Shown: one piece after another, positions 17,023-27,315 of the stretch
How the letters are laid out: each line of letters begins with the position of its first letter
Numbering within the stretch: the stretch's first letter is position 1
Assembly (NCBI GenBank): GCA_031278455.1
Contig: JAITKJ010000017.1
Coordinates: 1-42,671, forward strand
Direction of reading: 5' to 3'
DNA: 42,671 nt
DNA from: Puniceicoccales bacterium
Lineage (GTDB): Bacteria > Verrucomicrobiota > Verrucomicrobiia > Opitutales > JAIRLM01
The notes under the pieces: generated by a model
The model's input: the letters and a program-made list of their open reading frames with translations, nothing else
Told to the model about the DNA's origin: nothing
The model's database searches: none
Made by a program: the position numbers and the translations under genes

Positions 17023-17469
17023 TTAAAGAATAAACTTCAAAGTGTTAACTTTATGTTGATTTTGAGCCTCGGCCACGGCATTGTCGATCGCATCATTAAC
17101 TATGTTGGCAAGATTGCCGACTTCGTTGACACCGGCCAACACGGCAGTAAAATACGTTTGCGCAGCTATCCCCAATGCTTGCAACAAATGTAAATTACAC
17201 TGATGTCCAATGGCAACAATTGCCAAACTTACATCTGCGCCAATGGTTGCGCAAAGAATGCGTGCACATTCATGAGTGACTGAAACATCGGACAACGTAT
17301 TGATGGTTTTCGCCAATTCGATGCAATTAACACCCAGCTCACCCTTGCCATCCAGATGCGCTCCATTTCGCGAACACACGGCAAACTCATATTCGCTACT
17401 TCCTGATGACACGGAAACTGCAATGGCAGGATCCCGGGACAATAAAATCACCAAACTCACGGCACGCAT
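17023..17469 (-). CDS. Unrecognised protein with possible signal peptide
   Basis: 148 residues from ATG 17469; the frame is open to a GTG at 17505. The N-terminus MRAVSLVILLSRDPAIAVSV resembles a short signal sequence. The remainder is helical and hydrophobic in places (ADVSLAIVAIGHQCNLHLL), with a C-terminal helix rich in Asn and Ala (EVGNLANIVNDAIDNAVAEA). No family is recognised. It lies next to clpP on the same strand with only about 80 bases between, and a hairpin follows it. Confidence 0.5.
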   Translation of the reverse strand: MRAVSLVILLSRDPAIAVSVSSGSSEYEFAVCSRNGAHLDGKGELGVNCIELAKTINTLSDVSVTHECARILCATIGADVSLAIVAIGHQCNLHLLQALGIAAQTYFTAVLAGVNEVGNLANIVNDAIDNAVAEAQNQHKVNTLKFIL

Positions 17470-17551
17470 CAAGCTGATTTGCCGTGAAAACCGCAAAAAA
17501 AACACAGCTAATTACGGCGGCGTAGTCAGTTGCGATTTTCTTGTTTTACCG

Positions 17552-18154
17552 TTAGACCTTATCCACGATTTTATCGGCAAGACCGTACTCAATGGCCTGT
17601 TCCGCGGTGAGATAGAAGTCCCGGTCGGTGTCCTTGCGAACTTTTTCCAGCGGTTGCCCGGATGCACTTGCCAGGATGCAATTCATTTCCTCCCGGATGC
17701 GTTCCATTTCCTTGGCGTGAATGTCGATGTCTACAGCCGGCGCGTAGATCTGTCCGGAGATAAGTGGCTGGTGAATCATCACTTGCGCGTGTGGATAAAG
17801 CAATCGGCGTCCTTTTTTTGGCGCGCAGAGGAGGATGGACCCCATGCTGGCGGCCATGCCAGTCACAACCACGGTAACCGGCGAGGAAAGCAGTTTAATG
17901 GTGTCGTAAATAGCCATTCCCGAGGTGGTATGCCCTCCGGGGGTGTTGATATAAAAGGTGATTGGCTTGCCTTTGTCGACGAGATCCAGGTAGACTAATT
18001 TTTCCACGATGTCCTTCGCCGTGCGCTCATTAACCGCGCCCCAAAGGAACACGCGCCGCTCATCCAGAAACCTTTCCTGGATTTTCATCACCACCGGCAC
18101 GTCTTTTTTTTCATCCTTTGTCTCCTCCGGATCGTCATCATCATCCATTCTCAT
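17552..18154 (-). CDS. clpP: ATP-dependent Clp protease proteolytic subunit
   Basis: 200 residues. The barrel-shaped serine peptidase works with ClpX or ClpA to degrade unfolded and tagged proteins. The catalytic Ser is in GMAASMGS (Ser103), His in PHAQVMIHQP (His128), and Asp in the RKDTDRD segment. Start ATG 18154 has GGAG seven bases upstream and overlaps the end of fabV by 14 bases. The N-terminus carries a run of acidic residues (MRMDDDDDPEETKDEKK), longer and more charged than usual. Some lineages carry two ClpP forms, of which one has such an extension. Translational coupling with fabV is likely. Confidence 0.95.
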   Translation of the reverse strand: MRMDDDDDPEETKDEKKDVPVVMKIQERFLDERRVFLWGAVNERTAKDIVEKLVYLDLVDKGKPITFYINTPGGHTTSGMAIYDTIKLLSSPVTVVVTGMAASMGSILLCAPKKGRRLLYPHAQVMIHQPLISGQIYAPAVDIDIHAKEMERIREEMNCILASASGQPLEKVRKDTDRDFYLTAEQAIEYGLADKIVDKV

Positions 18155-19343
18155 CGCCAATCTCCAATTCCGTCTCCACCGGTTGCGTGTAATCAACGTC
18201 CGGAAATCCAAAGCCAAAAAGTTTTAGAAAACCAGCAATATATGCGTCGTAATCCGTTTCCGTGTGTAAATTTTCCGTCGTCAGCGCGGGCCACGCCACC
18301 GCCACCGCCGCCTGCACGTCTTCGCGGAGCTCCCGGGCATCCATACGAACGCGCCCGGCTTCGTCAATGGTTGCTTTTCCGCCATAAAGTTCTGCAAATA
18401 AGCGGTGCATTTGCTCGATGCAGCCCTCATGGAGATGAATTTGCTTCATAATTTTAAATAGCAGGGAAATATACAGCGGAACCACCGGAATGGCGGAACT
18501 CGCCTGGGTAACGACCGCCTTATTGACGGAAATAAACGCTTGGCCCTGAATTGGTTTCAGCAATTCCCGAATCCTCTGAACCGCCCGATCCAAGTCCGCC
18601 TTCGCCCGGCCGATGGTGCCATCCTTGTAAATGGCCCAGGTGAGTTCCGGCCCGATGTAGCTGTAAGCCACCGTGCGCGCCCCTTGCGCCAAAACGCCGG
18701 CTCCGTGCAGCGCTTCCATCCACAGTTGCCAATCTTCGCCGCCCATCACTGCCACCGTCGCGGCGATTTCCTCCTCCGTGGCTGGATCGATGGTCACATC
18801 GTGGACAATACCCCGATCCGTGTTAACCGTTTTCCCCTGAAATGCCTGGCCCGTGGGTTTTAGCGCCGAATGAAAGACCTGACCGGTTTTAGGATGTGTC
18901 CGACGGGGAGAAGCCAGGCTGTAGACAACCAAATCCACCGTTCCCAGCGACTTTTTAATCGCCTCTACTGTTTGCGATTTGATGGCATCGGAAAAGGCAT
19001 CACCGTTGATGTTGATGGACTTCACCCCCGGGCAATGTCGCCGCAGTTCTTCGTTGAAGGCAACCGTATTATACCAGCCGGCGGAGGCGGTTCGCTCACC
19101 CTGGGCCGGGCGTTCGAAGTAGACTCCAACGGTGTTCGCGCGGGCCCCAAATGCGGCGGCAATGCGACTGGCGAGGCCATATCCCGTGGATGCGCCAATG
19201 ACAAGTACATTGCGGATGCCTTCAATGGCTTTTTGTTTTCGGACATAGGCGATTTGTTCGCACACATGGGCGGCACACCCGGCGGGATGGGCAGTGGTGC
19301 AAATAAATCCCTTGATGCGCGGTTCGACGACGCTCTTTGCCAT
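18141..19343 (-). CDS. fabV: Trans-2-enoyl-ACP/CoA reductase, FabV type
   Basis: 400 residues, the usual length for FabV. It is an NADH-dependent enoyl reductase of the short-chain dehydrogenase superfamily that completes each elongation round of fatty acid synthesis, replacing FabI. The nucleotide-binding region is NVLVIGASTGYGLASRIAAA. The Y-x8-K active-site motif is in IYKDGTIGRAK. The conserved YSYIGPELTWAIYKDG block is intact. FabV-type enzymes are often insensitive to triclosan; that is family knowledge, not visible here. Its stop overlaps the clpP start, so the two genes are coupled. Confidence 0.96.
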   Translation of the reverse strand: MAKSVVEPRIKGFICTTAHPAGCAAHVCEQIAYVRKQKAIEGIRNVLVIGASTGYGLASRIAAAFGARANTVGVYFERPAQGERTASAGWYNTVAFNEELRRHCPGVKSININGDAFSDAIKSQTVEAIKKSLGTVDLVVYSLASPRRTHPKTGQVFHSALKPTGQAFQGKTVNTDRGIVHDVTIDPATEEEIAATVAVMGGEDWQLWMEALHGAGVLAQGARTVAYSYIGPELTWAIYKDGTIGRAKADLDRAVQRIRELLKPIQGQAFISVNKAVVTQASSAIPVVPLYISLLFKIMKQIHLHEGCIEQMHRLFAELYGGKATIDEAGRVRMDARELREDVQAAVAVAWPALTTENLHTETDYDAYIAGFLKLFGFGFPDVDYTQPVETELEIGDENG

Positions 19344-19472
19344 ATCAGGTGGGTTTAAGTTTTTTTATCAACGGTGGAAGCATTTTTTGCTGCAGCGTCA
19401 GAATCTATGCTCCAACCTGAAATCTTTATAGCGGCACAAACGTCTGAATTTGCAAAAATTGGCATTTTAAAT

Positions 19473-20309
19473 CTACCGCGATGCGTCAAAGAGGTCGTCC
19501 TCGTCAAAAAACCCAAGAAGATCGTCGTCGGAGGTGGAGGGTTGAGTTTTCCTATCATTTTTATCCTCGCGCGCCGACGTCTTGAACCCCCGCGCATTTG
19601 GCCGTCCTGTGACAATGGCCAGTTTTTGTCCTTCCCGGATGTGGTCCGCCTGCGTTATGCCGTTCCGATCCATCAGCTCCCGCAGCGTCATGCCATAGGC
19701 GATGGCGATTGAGGACAGCGTGTCCCCTCGGCGCACGACGTAGGTATCTTTCGGGTCGGTATTTATAATGCTCAATTCACGCATGGGATGGTTCGACATG
19801 CCCGATCTTGGGACGAGAATTTTTTGCCCGACAATCAATGTGTCTCCAGAAAGAGAGTTAAGCTGGCGAATTTCTCCGACGGAACACCCGCTCCTTCTGG
19901 CAATGCTTGTAAGCGTGTCCCCGCGGCAAACCAGATAGAACTCCGTGTTTGGTGGTGCCTTGCGGATGGGAATTTGCAACTCTTGCCCCACGCGCAGCAC
20001 ATCCTCCCGTCCCGCACCGTTGGCCACTAGAAGATCCTTAAGTGGAATGCCATAACTTTGAGCAATACGCCAGTAACTGTCGCCTTTGGCCACGGTATAA
20101 TTCTCATAGGTTAGGGATTCATAGGCCGGCTTTCTCGGTCGCATGCGTAAGTTTTCGATCTCGTACGCATCTGCAAGTTGTGGTGGTTGTGAGCGATAGG
20201 AGACGGTGCGCTCATAAGTGCGTTCCTTGGTGGTTTCACACCCGGTTGTTCCAAATAAAACTGCTCCACCTAGGAGGAAAAACTGCCACAACTTTTTGCC
20301 AGTATGCAT
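19473..20309 (-). CDS. LysM-domain lipoprotein
   Basis: 278 residues. The signal sequence ends in a lipobox-like LFGTTGC with Cys24 as the predicted lipidated residue. Three LysM modules of about 45 residues follow, near 70-115, 124-167 and 187-231 (for example YTVAKGDSYWRIAQSYGI and YVVRRGDTLSSIAIAYGM). LysM binds N-acetylglucosamine in peptidoglycan. The C-terminal tail is hydrophilic and ends in an acidic patch (DDDLLGFFDEDDLFDASR). No peptidase domain is present, so it is probably a cell-wall anchoring or adaptor protein. It is downstream of uppS on the same strand with 65 bases between. Confidence 0.88.
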   Translation of the reverse strand: MHTGKKLWQFFLLGGAVLFGTTGCETTKERTYERTVSYRSQPPQLADAYEIENLRMRPRKPAYESLTYENYTVAKGDSYWRIAQSYGIPLKDLLVANGAGREDVLRVGQELQIPIRKAPPNTEFYLVCRGDTLTSIARRSGCSVGEIRQLNSLSGDTLIVGQKILVPRSGMSNHPMRELSIINTDPKDTYVVRRGDTLSSIAIAYGMTLRELMDRNGITQADHIREGQKLAIVTGRPNARGFKTSAREDKNDRKTQPSTSDDDLLGFFDEDDLFDASR

Positions 20310-20374
20310 GGGGCTTCATGTCATCCTAACCTTTTTTCAAAGGCAATGGAAAACTCACCGGGATGGGGGAATTT

Positions 20375-21094
20375 TCAAGTTTCTCCGAAAATCGGTAACG
20401 CACCCCGGCGCTGCTCCCGGGATGCGTAAAAATCCAAGGCTTGTTGGAATATTTCCCCAGTAAAGTCCGGCCATAAGGTTGGCGTAAAGAAAATTTCTGC
20501 ATAGGCCATTTGCATTAGCATAAAATTACTTAGCCGCTGTTCCCCGGAAGTACGGATAACCAAATCAACATCTGGGATGTCGTGCGTATCCAGATATTTG
20601 GAGAAATTTTCCCAGGTCCAGTGCGAGGAATTATTTGGCGGAGTATTCTCGGCCATTTTTCGTGCGGCCCGAATCACCTCATCTCGTCCGCCATAGTTGA
20701 TGGCCAAAACGAGATGAAAGTCGTCCTCAAGCTTTGTTTTTTCTTCTAACTGGCGCAAGCGTTGTACGAGAATTCCTGGGAGGCCGGCGGCGGAACCAAT
20801 CCAGTGAAATCGTGCCCGGGCATCCAAAATTTCCTTGGCCTTACGCCGGGCGGCATTCGCAAAAATGCGCATCAACCCTTGGACCTCGCCAATAGGCCGC
20901 TGCCAATTTTCCGTCGAAAACCCAAACAGACTCAGATAATGGACGCCGGATTGGCGGATGAAATTGAAAACTTTTTGCAGGGCCCGCACACCCGCCCGAT
21001 GGCCTGCAAGTCTTGGCAACCCCTTTCGCTGCGCCCAGCGACCATTGCCGTCGAGAATGATGGCTACGTGTCTAGGGGGCGAGGGGTTATCCAT
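20375..21094 (-). CDS. uppS: Isoprenyl transferase (undecaprenyl diphosphate synthase)
   Basis: 239 residues, typical length. It condenses isopentenyl diphosphate onto farnesyl diphosphate in cis to make the C55 lipid carrier for peptidoglycan and surface polysaccharides. The catalytic Asp and pyrophosphate-binding loop are in HVAIILDGNGRWAQRKG, with the HRAG motif after it. The C-terminal DLVIRTSGEQRLSNF and the WPDF segment are also conserved. It heads a same-strand run with the LysM gene. About 410 bases separate it from gyrB, and part of that gap is a transposase remnant. Confidence 0.95.
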   Translation of the reverse strand: MDNPSPPRHVAIILDGNGRWAQRKGLPRLAGHRAGVRALQKVFNFIRQSGVHYLSLFGFSTENWQRPIGEVQGLMRIFANAARRKAKEILDARARFHWIGSAAGLPGILVQRLRQLEEKTKLEDDFHLVLAINYGGRDEVIRAARKMAENTPPNNSSHWTWENFSKYLDTHDIPDVDLVIRTSGEQRLSNFMLMQMAYAEIFFTPTLWPDFTGEIFQQALDFYASREQRRGALPIFGET

Positions 21095-21256
21095 TCCTTT
21101 GGAAAGTCATTTTTAAAACACTTCCATGTCAAGGAATGGAAAGCGGAAAGGGTGCTGGCATTGGCATGCCCTGCGCAAATTGTGAGACTGATGCCATTTA
21201 TTACCAAGAACGATTCCCATAAGGCTAACAACGGGTTTTCTTGCCCGCAAAACCTC

Positions 21257-21507
21257 CTATGCGAAACCTTCTATTATGTAATAGATAATCATATGATTTT
21301 GTTCGTCGATGATAAGATAAATCTTAAACCCATAAATGGTTTTGGCCGAAAAACGCATGGGCTTTGCGGTCTTGCAGGACTCGACCCGGGCGTTTGCACA
21401 TAAGAGGATTGATGTTGCATCGGTAATATAAACGCCATTTTCGAAAAAATTTTCAAAGATTTCTCCCGTCGCCGTAAGGACTGTGAGCAGGTTCCACGGA
21501 GCAGTGG
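21257..21507 (-). pseudogene. Transposase remnant, IS982-like
   Basis: Between gyrB and uppS the minus strand has an open frame of about 83 codons with no start codon of its own. It reads EIFENFFENGVYITDATSIL, then ARVESCKTAKPMRFSAKTIY, then GFKIYLIIDEQNHMIIYYII. This matches the middle of IS982-type DDE transposases: an Asp-Ser/Thr block, a region of Arg/Lys, then GFK-hhLhI. It stops at 21257. It is cut at the gyrB stop at one side, so both ends are missing. The family call is by eye; another DDE family is possible. Confidence 0.5.
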
Positions 21508-24024
<2,517 letters not shown>

Positions 24025-24027
24025 TTA

Positions 24028-24987
24028 TCAAATCGTGGCGTCCGCGGTCAAGCCAAGTTGTCTTGGTAGATTGCAAATGACATCCCTTGCTCTCTGCAAA
24101 ACATTATTCACATCACCCCAGACTGAATCATTTGGCCAATCACATTGCTCCGGGAGTCTATCATAGATCACGCGACCTGTTCCATCAATCGTGAATCGTT
24201 CAGTTTTAAAAATAAAGATGAGCATACAAAGCGATATGGCAATTGTTTCCGGACGCATGTCACGGCGATCATGATCATTCTCGAATATGAATACCCCGCC
24301 CCAATATAAGGCAGCAAAGACATTGTGGGCCACGACCACATTCTTAAAAGTAACCTGCCGTGGGTAACCCAGGAAACATTGACTAAACTTAGCAAGTGCC
24401 GGGATGGACATGCCTCCTATTTCCAGAATTTCAAGGCGGTCGCCCGTTACGCAGCCCCAAGCGCTCTGGCCTTCGGCTGCGATGCACTCGAGCAAGTTAT
24501 TTTGCATGTCGGCAGTGGGGTCCACGTGCGTTCCCGTCGGAAGTGCTTCAGGATCAATGGGAGAATCTCCAAGCATCCACGAGGTACCAAATGTGATCAT
24601 GTCGTTAGGCCCGGGCCGCGTGGTGGCAATTAGATTAAAAAGAACGAAAAGTGGCCACACCTCGGCTACCGGAGATTCTTCATCCCAGACTAGGCTTGCC
24701 GGTGCCTGGGAAATGATGGCTACGTATACGCCAAAAATGAGAGCCGTCTGCCTGGCATCACCTTTCAAGATTTCAAGCGAGGTATATCCATATTTCCAAA
24801 TGGTGTCCCGCAATTTGGCCACGTCGGAAACAGATGGAGTTCCAACTCTTATAACGTGCAGCGTCTGCCCGTTGGCGTGAAGCTGCCAACCATTATAGCT
24901 GATATCTGTGATTTGCGTATCCATAGTGGATGACTCATGATGAAAAACGTAAAAAGCAAGCATTTTCATCAATTGCAAAATATTCAT
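24028..24987 (-). CDS. Unrecognised protein with one LRR-like segment
   Basis: 319 residues from ATG 24987. ATG 24924 (MDTQITDISYNGWQLHANGQ) is an alternative with a more natural start, and a TTG at 24999 extends the frame. The middle has a leucine-rich-repeat-like line, DRLEILEIGGMSIPALAKF, followed by a hydrophobic region. A hydrophobic helix, ETIAISLCMLIFIFKTERF, lies near the C-terminus, and there are several Trp and Cys. No enzymatic motif is visible. Its stop is 6 bases before the gyrB start, so it likely co-transcribes with gyrB. It resembles the frameshifted gene at 5472-6931 in general style only. Confidence 0.55.
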   Translation of the reverse strand: MNILQLMKMLAFYVFHHESSTMDTQITDISYNGWQLHANGQTLHVIRVGTPSVSDVAKLRDTIWKYGYTSLEILKGDARQTALIFGVYVAIISQAPASLVWDEESPVAEVWPLFVLFNLIATTRPGPNDMITFGTSWMLGDSPIDPEALPTGTHVDPTADMQNNLLECIAAEGQSAWGCVTGDRLEILEIGGMSIPALAKFSQCFLGYPRQVTFKNVVVAHNVFAALYWGGVFIFENDHDRRDMRPETIAISLCMLIFIFKTERFTIDGTGRVIYDRLPEQCDWPNDSVWGDVNNVLQRARDVICNLPRQLGLTADATI

Positions 24988-25100
24988 GGCGCGTCGCAAT
25001 TGGTCCTGTTTCCGCCCCTAAAATTCATTATGTGTGGTCAAAAAATTTTCAATTCAAGGACTGAAATTCTCTATATTATCTATCGTAATAAAATTTTTAA

Positions 25101-25129
25101 TTGAAACTGTCTATAAATGTCGCCATAAT
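25101..25129 (+). promoter_or_regulatory. Strong candidate promoter, leaderless context
   Basis: TTGAAA at 25101-25106, a 17-base spacer, and CATAAT at 25124-25129. The -10 box ends six bases before ATG 25136, so transcription would begin at or next to the start codon. No Shine-Dalgarno sequence is present. Assigned by eye. Confidence 0.6.
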
Positions 25130-25135
25130 GACCAT

Positions 25136-26161
25136 ATGGATGCGAGTATCTCTACACGCGCGGCGTTCACTGGGGCTTTGGTCGCCGGCAGTACCACTTC
25201 GGTTGCTCATGATGGATTGTCTTATGGAGATCTGTATGCAATTACTGACCATTTGAAAGGTGCCGGTTTGCTTGAGCGGCAGGCCAACTCATTTGTGCGA
25301 TTTTATGAATTGGCGGCCAAACAAAATCCGAGAAACGAAAAGTTCGCAGCCTTCCACACGGCATTAACCGAGTATAAAGGCGCCTCAGCGGATAACGGCA
25401 AAAAGGTCGCCTTATTTAATGCTGCTTGTACGCTTGCTGACAATATAAGTAGGGCCTTGACCGATGGAAAAATTACCGACGCAAATTTCAAATCTGCACT
25501 TGCAAATGCCTGCCTTGGGTCTGTGGATGCGCTCAAGGATCTGGCCACAAAAGACGGATTCAGGCCTGACGATAACACGGCCGCCAATTGGCCTCAAAGC
25601 GTGCTACCACATTTCCAGGCGGGAGCCGTCGTTGCCAAATTGGCAAAGCGCGGCATTCCGACGCGAAAATGCACCATGGAAGATGCAGTTAAGTTCCTCA
25701 AAGAAAATGCGCAGACAAAAGTTATTGGGAGCAAAATTGAAAACGGGAAATTGGTCTTCTGCGAAATGGAATTGAATGCTGATAGAACTGGTCTCGTTGA
25801 AAAAAAGAAAGAAGGCCGTGATGGACCTGTTTACGAATCGTCTAAAACATTTGCCCAAGCATTTAATCCGACGGCCGGCGAAACGCCAACTGTTATTATG
25901 CAGTCACGCCCCGCAAAGAATGCGGAAAATATTGAAGCGTTGAGAGCATGTATAAGCGACACGGCACACGAAGCAGCAAGCGATGACGTAATATGGAACG
26001 CCTTTTGTGCGCTTGCTGATGAGCGAGAAAAAACTGCGGATGACGGGGGGCAAGGACTGCTCGAGCGTATCAAAAACGACGAAAATGACGCAAAAACTCG
26101 ATTTAATGCGTTGTTGGCCGCCGAAATGAACAAAACGACCACATCGACCGACCCTTCGTAG
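25136..26161 (+). CDS. Unrecognised Ala-rich helical protein
   Basis: 341 residues from ATG 25136; the frame also opens upstream to GTG 25034, but the promoter lies inside that stretch, so 25136 is favoured. The sequence is rich in Ala, Asp, Lys and Asn and is predicted mostly helical (FYELAAKQNPRNEKFAAFHT, then VALFNAACTLADNISRALTD). The second half has a variable part and ends in a charged helix. There is no signal peptide, membrane helix or catalytic motif. The style fits a soluble lineage-specific or secreted protein, but nothing shows which. It is divergent from the gene at 24028-24987. Confidence 0.6.
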   Translation: MDASISTRAAFTGALVAGSTTSVAHDGLSYGDLYAITDHLKGAGLLERQANSFVRFYELAAKQNPRNEKFAAFHTALTEYKGASADNGKKVALFNAACTLADNISRALTDGKITDANFKSALANACLGSVDALKDLATKDGFRPDDNTAANWPQSVLPHFQAGAVVAKLAKRGIPTRKCTMEDAVKFLKENAQTKVIGSKIENGKLVFCEMELNADRTGLVEKKKEGRDGPVYESSKTFAQAFNPTAGETPTVIMQSRPAKNAENIEALRACISDTAHEAASDDVIWNAFCALADEREKTADDGGQGLLERIKNDENDAKTRFNALLAAEMNKTTTSTDPS

Positions 26162-26787
26162 TTCCATAGCAGGCCAATGGATTTCTCGCAAAAACCCATT
26201 GAAGTGATGGCATGGCCATATCAAATAAACCACCGCGGTTGCACTTTTTGAAATTGAAGCATGTGCGTCTTATGGCGTTTTGCGAATTTAAAATGCAGGC
26301 ATTTCCGAAATACAATATATTATGCGTGCAGTATTTTGCCGTATGTGCCCCGAAGGCATATCACCTTTGCTGTTATCGTCTTACCGTACGATAGCTGGCG
26401 ATGCTGATGGTGTAAACTGAAAAAATGCCCAAAGTGTCGACAAAAAATATACAATGTAAAAAATGTGACTAAAGCTGTTTGTGTTATTGATCTCGTTACA
26501 TATTCGCAAAACTTGCTTACGAGGTTACTGTTCGATGATCCACTTTGTATCAGATCAGGTTCAATGTGTGGCGGGTGCGTACGGTTGTATTTTGCCGGAG
26601 GGAGGTTTCGTATGCGGCAGGGCTGGAAAGAAATAAAAATTTTCAAAAATTTATATTGCTTTCCTACACGTCTGTTTTTTTCGATAAAATTGCAGGAAGT
26701 GAAAAAATCTCTTGTCGGCAACATTGTTGGCTGTTATGGATCACTCGCTGTGTCGAACAGGCTTAATCAAGTCGAAGGTTGTAGAAA
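26162..26787. other. Gene-poor gap of 626 bases
   Basis: No ORF with convincing coding character is seen on either strand. Base composition is AT-rich in places (26440-26470, 26630-26690). I could not recognise a structured RNA, riboswitch or tRNA here. The plus-strand end of the gap is the leader of the HTH gene at 26788. Part of it may hold an unrecognised small RNA or simply decayed sequence. Confidence 0.4.
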
Positions 26788-27162
26788 ATGAGCATCGAGG
26801 AAGAAATGAGGCACCTTGAAAAGGAGGCCGTGCGCATAGAGCGCAGGAGGGAAGAACTAGTGCGATTCCAACGGGAAGAAGTTAAACGGGAGGAAAAACT
26901 GGACGACGTATTTGCGGCCAGCGGATATCCTACGCCATTGGCGCTTGTGGAAGCGCTTATTCGCAAGTTTGGGCTGAAAGTTACTGGGGAAAATGAATTC
27001 CTTCGGAAGCGGAAGAGGACTCGTGTGACGGGTATTTTACGCGATTCCATCAAGGAAGATTGCCATAACGGACTGTCCATGAACCGCGCGTCTAAGAAAT
27101 ATCGCATTAGCTACGCGGTTGTGGCGCGCGTTTTGGCTGGGTTTTACGATAATAAAGCCTAG
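26788..27162 (+). CDS. Small coiled-coil plus helix-turn-helix protein
   Basis: 124 residues. The N-terminal 45 form a charged heptad-like coiled coil (MRHLEKEAVRIERRREELVR). A hinge region follows with GYPTPLALVEALIRKFGL. The C-terminal 40 residues look like a resolvase/transposase-type helix-turn-helix (DSIKEDCHNGLSMNRASKKY, then RISYAVVARVLAGFY). It probably dimerises through the coil and binds DNA; nucleoid-associated or regulatory roles are possible. No known family was recognised. It stands alone after a long leader and is followed by a well-formed terminator. Confidence 0.65.
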   Translation: MSIEEEMRHLEKEAVRIERRREELVRFQREEVKREEKLDDVFAASGYPTPLALVEALIRKFGLKVTGENEFLRKRKRTRVTGILRDSIKEDCHNGLSMNRASKKYRISYAVVARVLAGFYDNKA

Positions 27163-27170
27163 CTTTGTGC

Positions 27171-27236
27171 CGGGGGCGCTTGCGGGCGATTTGGCTTGTG
27201 CCATTCGCCGGTAGTGGCCCCCGTCGATATTTTTTG
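27171..27236 (+). terminator. Intrinsic terminator after the HTH gene
   Basis: Outer stem CGGGGGC (27171-27177) paired with GCCCCCG (27217-27223), enclosing a second stem GGCGA/TCGCC, followed by ATATTTTTT. It begins nine bases after the stop codon. Confidence 0.75.
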
Positions 27237-27315
27237 ACGAGATCTTCAACGTTTCGCGTGCTGCCTTAACGTTGCTTTAATATTTTCCGACAAAATAACT
27301 CATTGCGGCGGTTTT

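Noticed and set aside
18540..19358. Plus-strand ORFs across fabV
   Set aside because: They mirror fabV and show no domain of their own.
21220..21256. Possible terminator-like GGGTTTTCTTGCCC sequence near the uppS leader
   Set aside because: The stem is too short and there is no proper T tract on the relevant strand.
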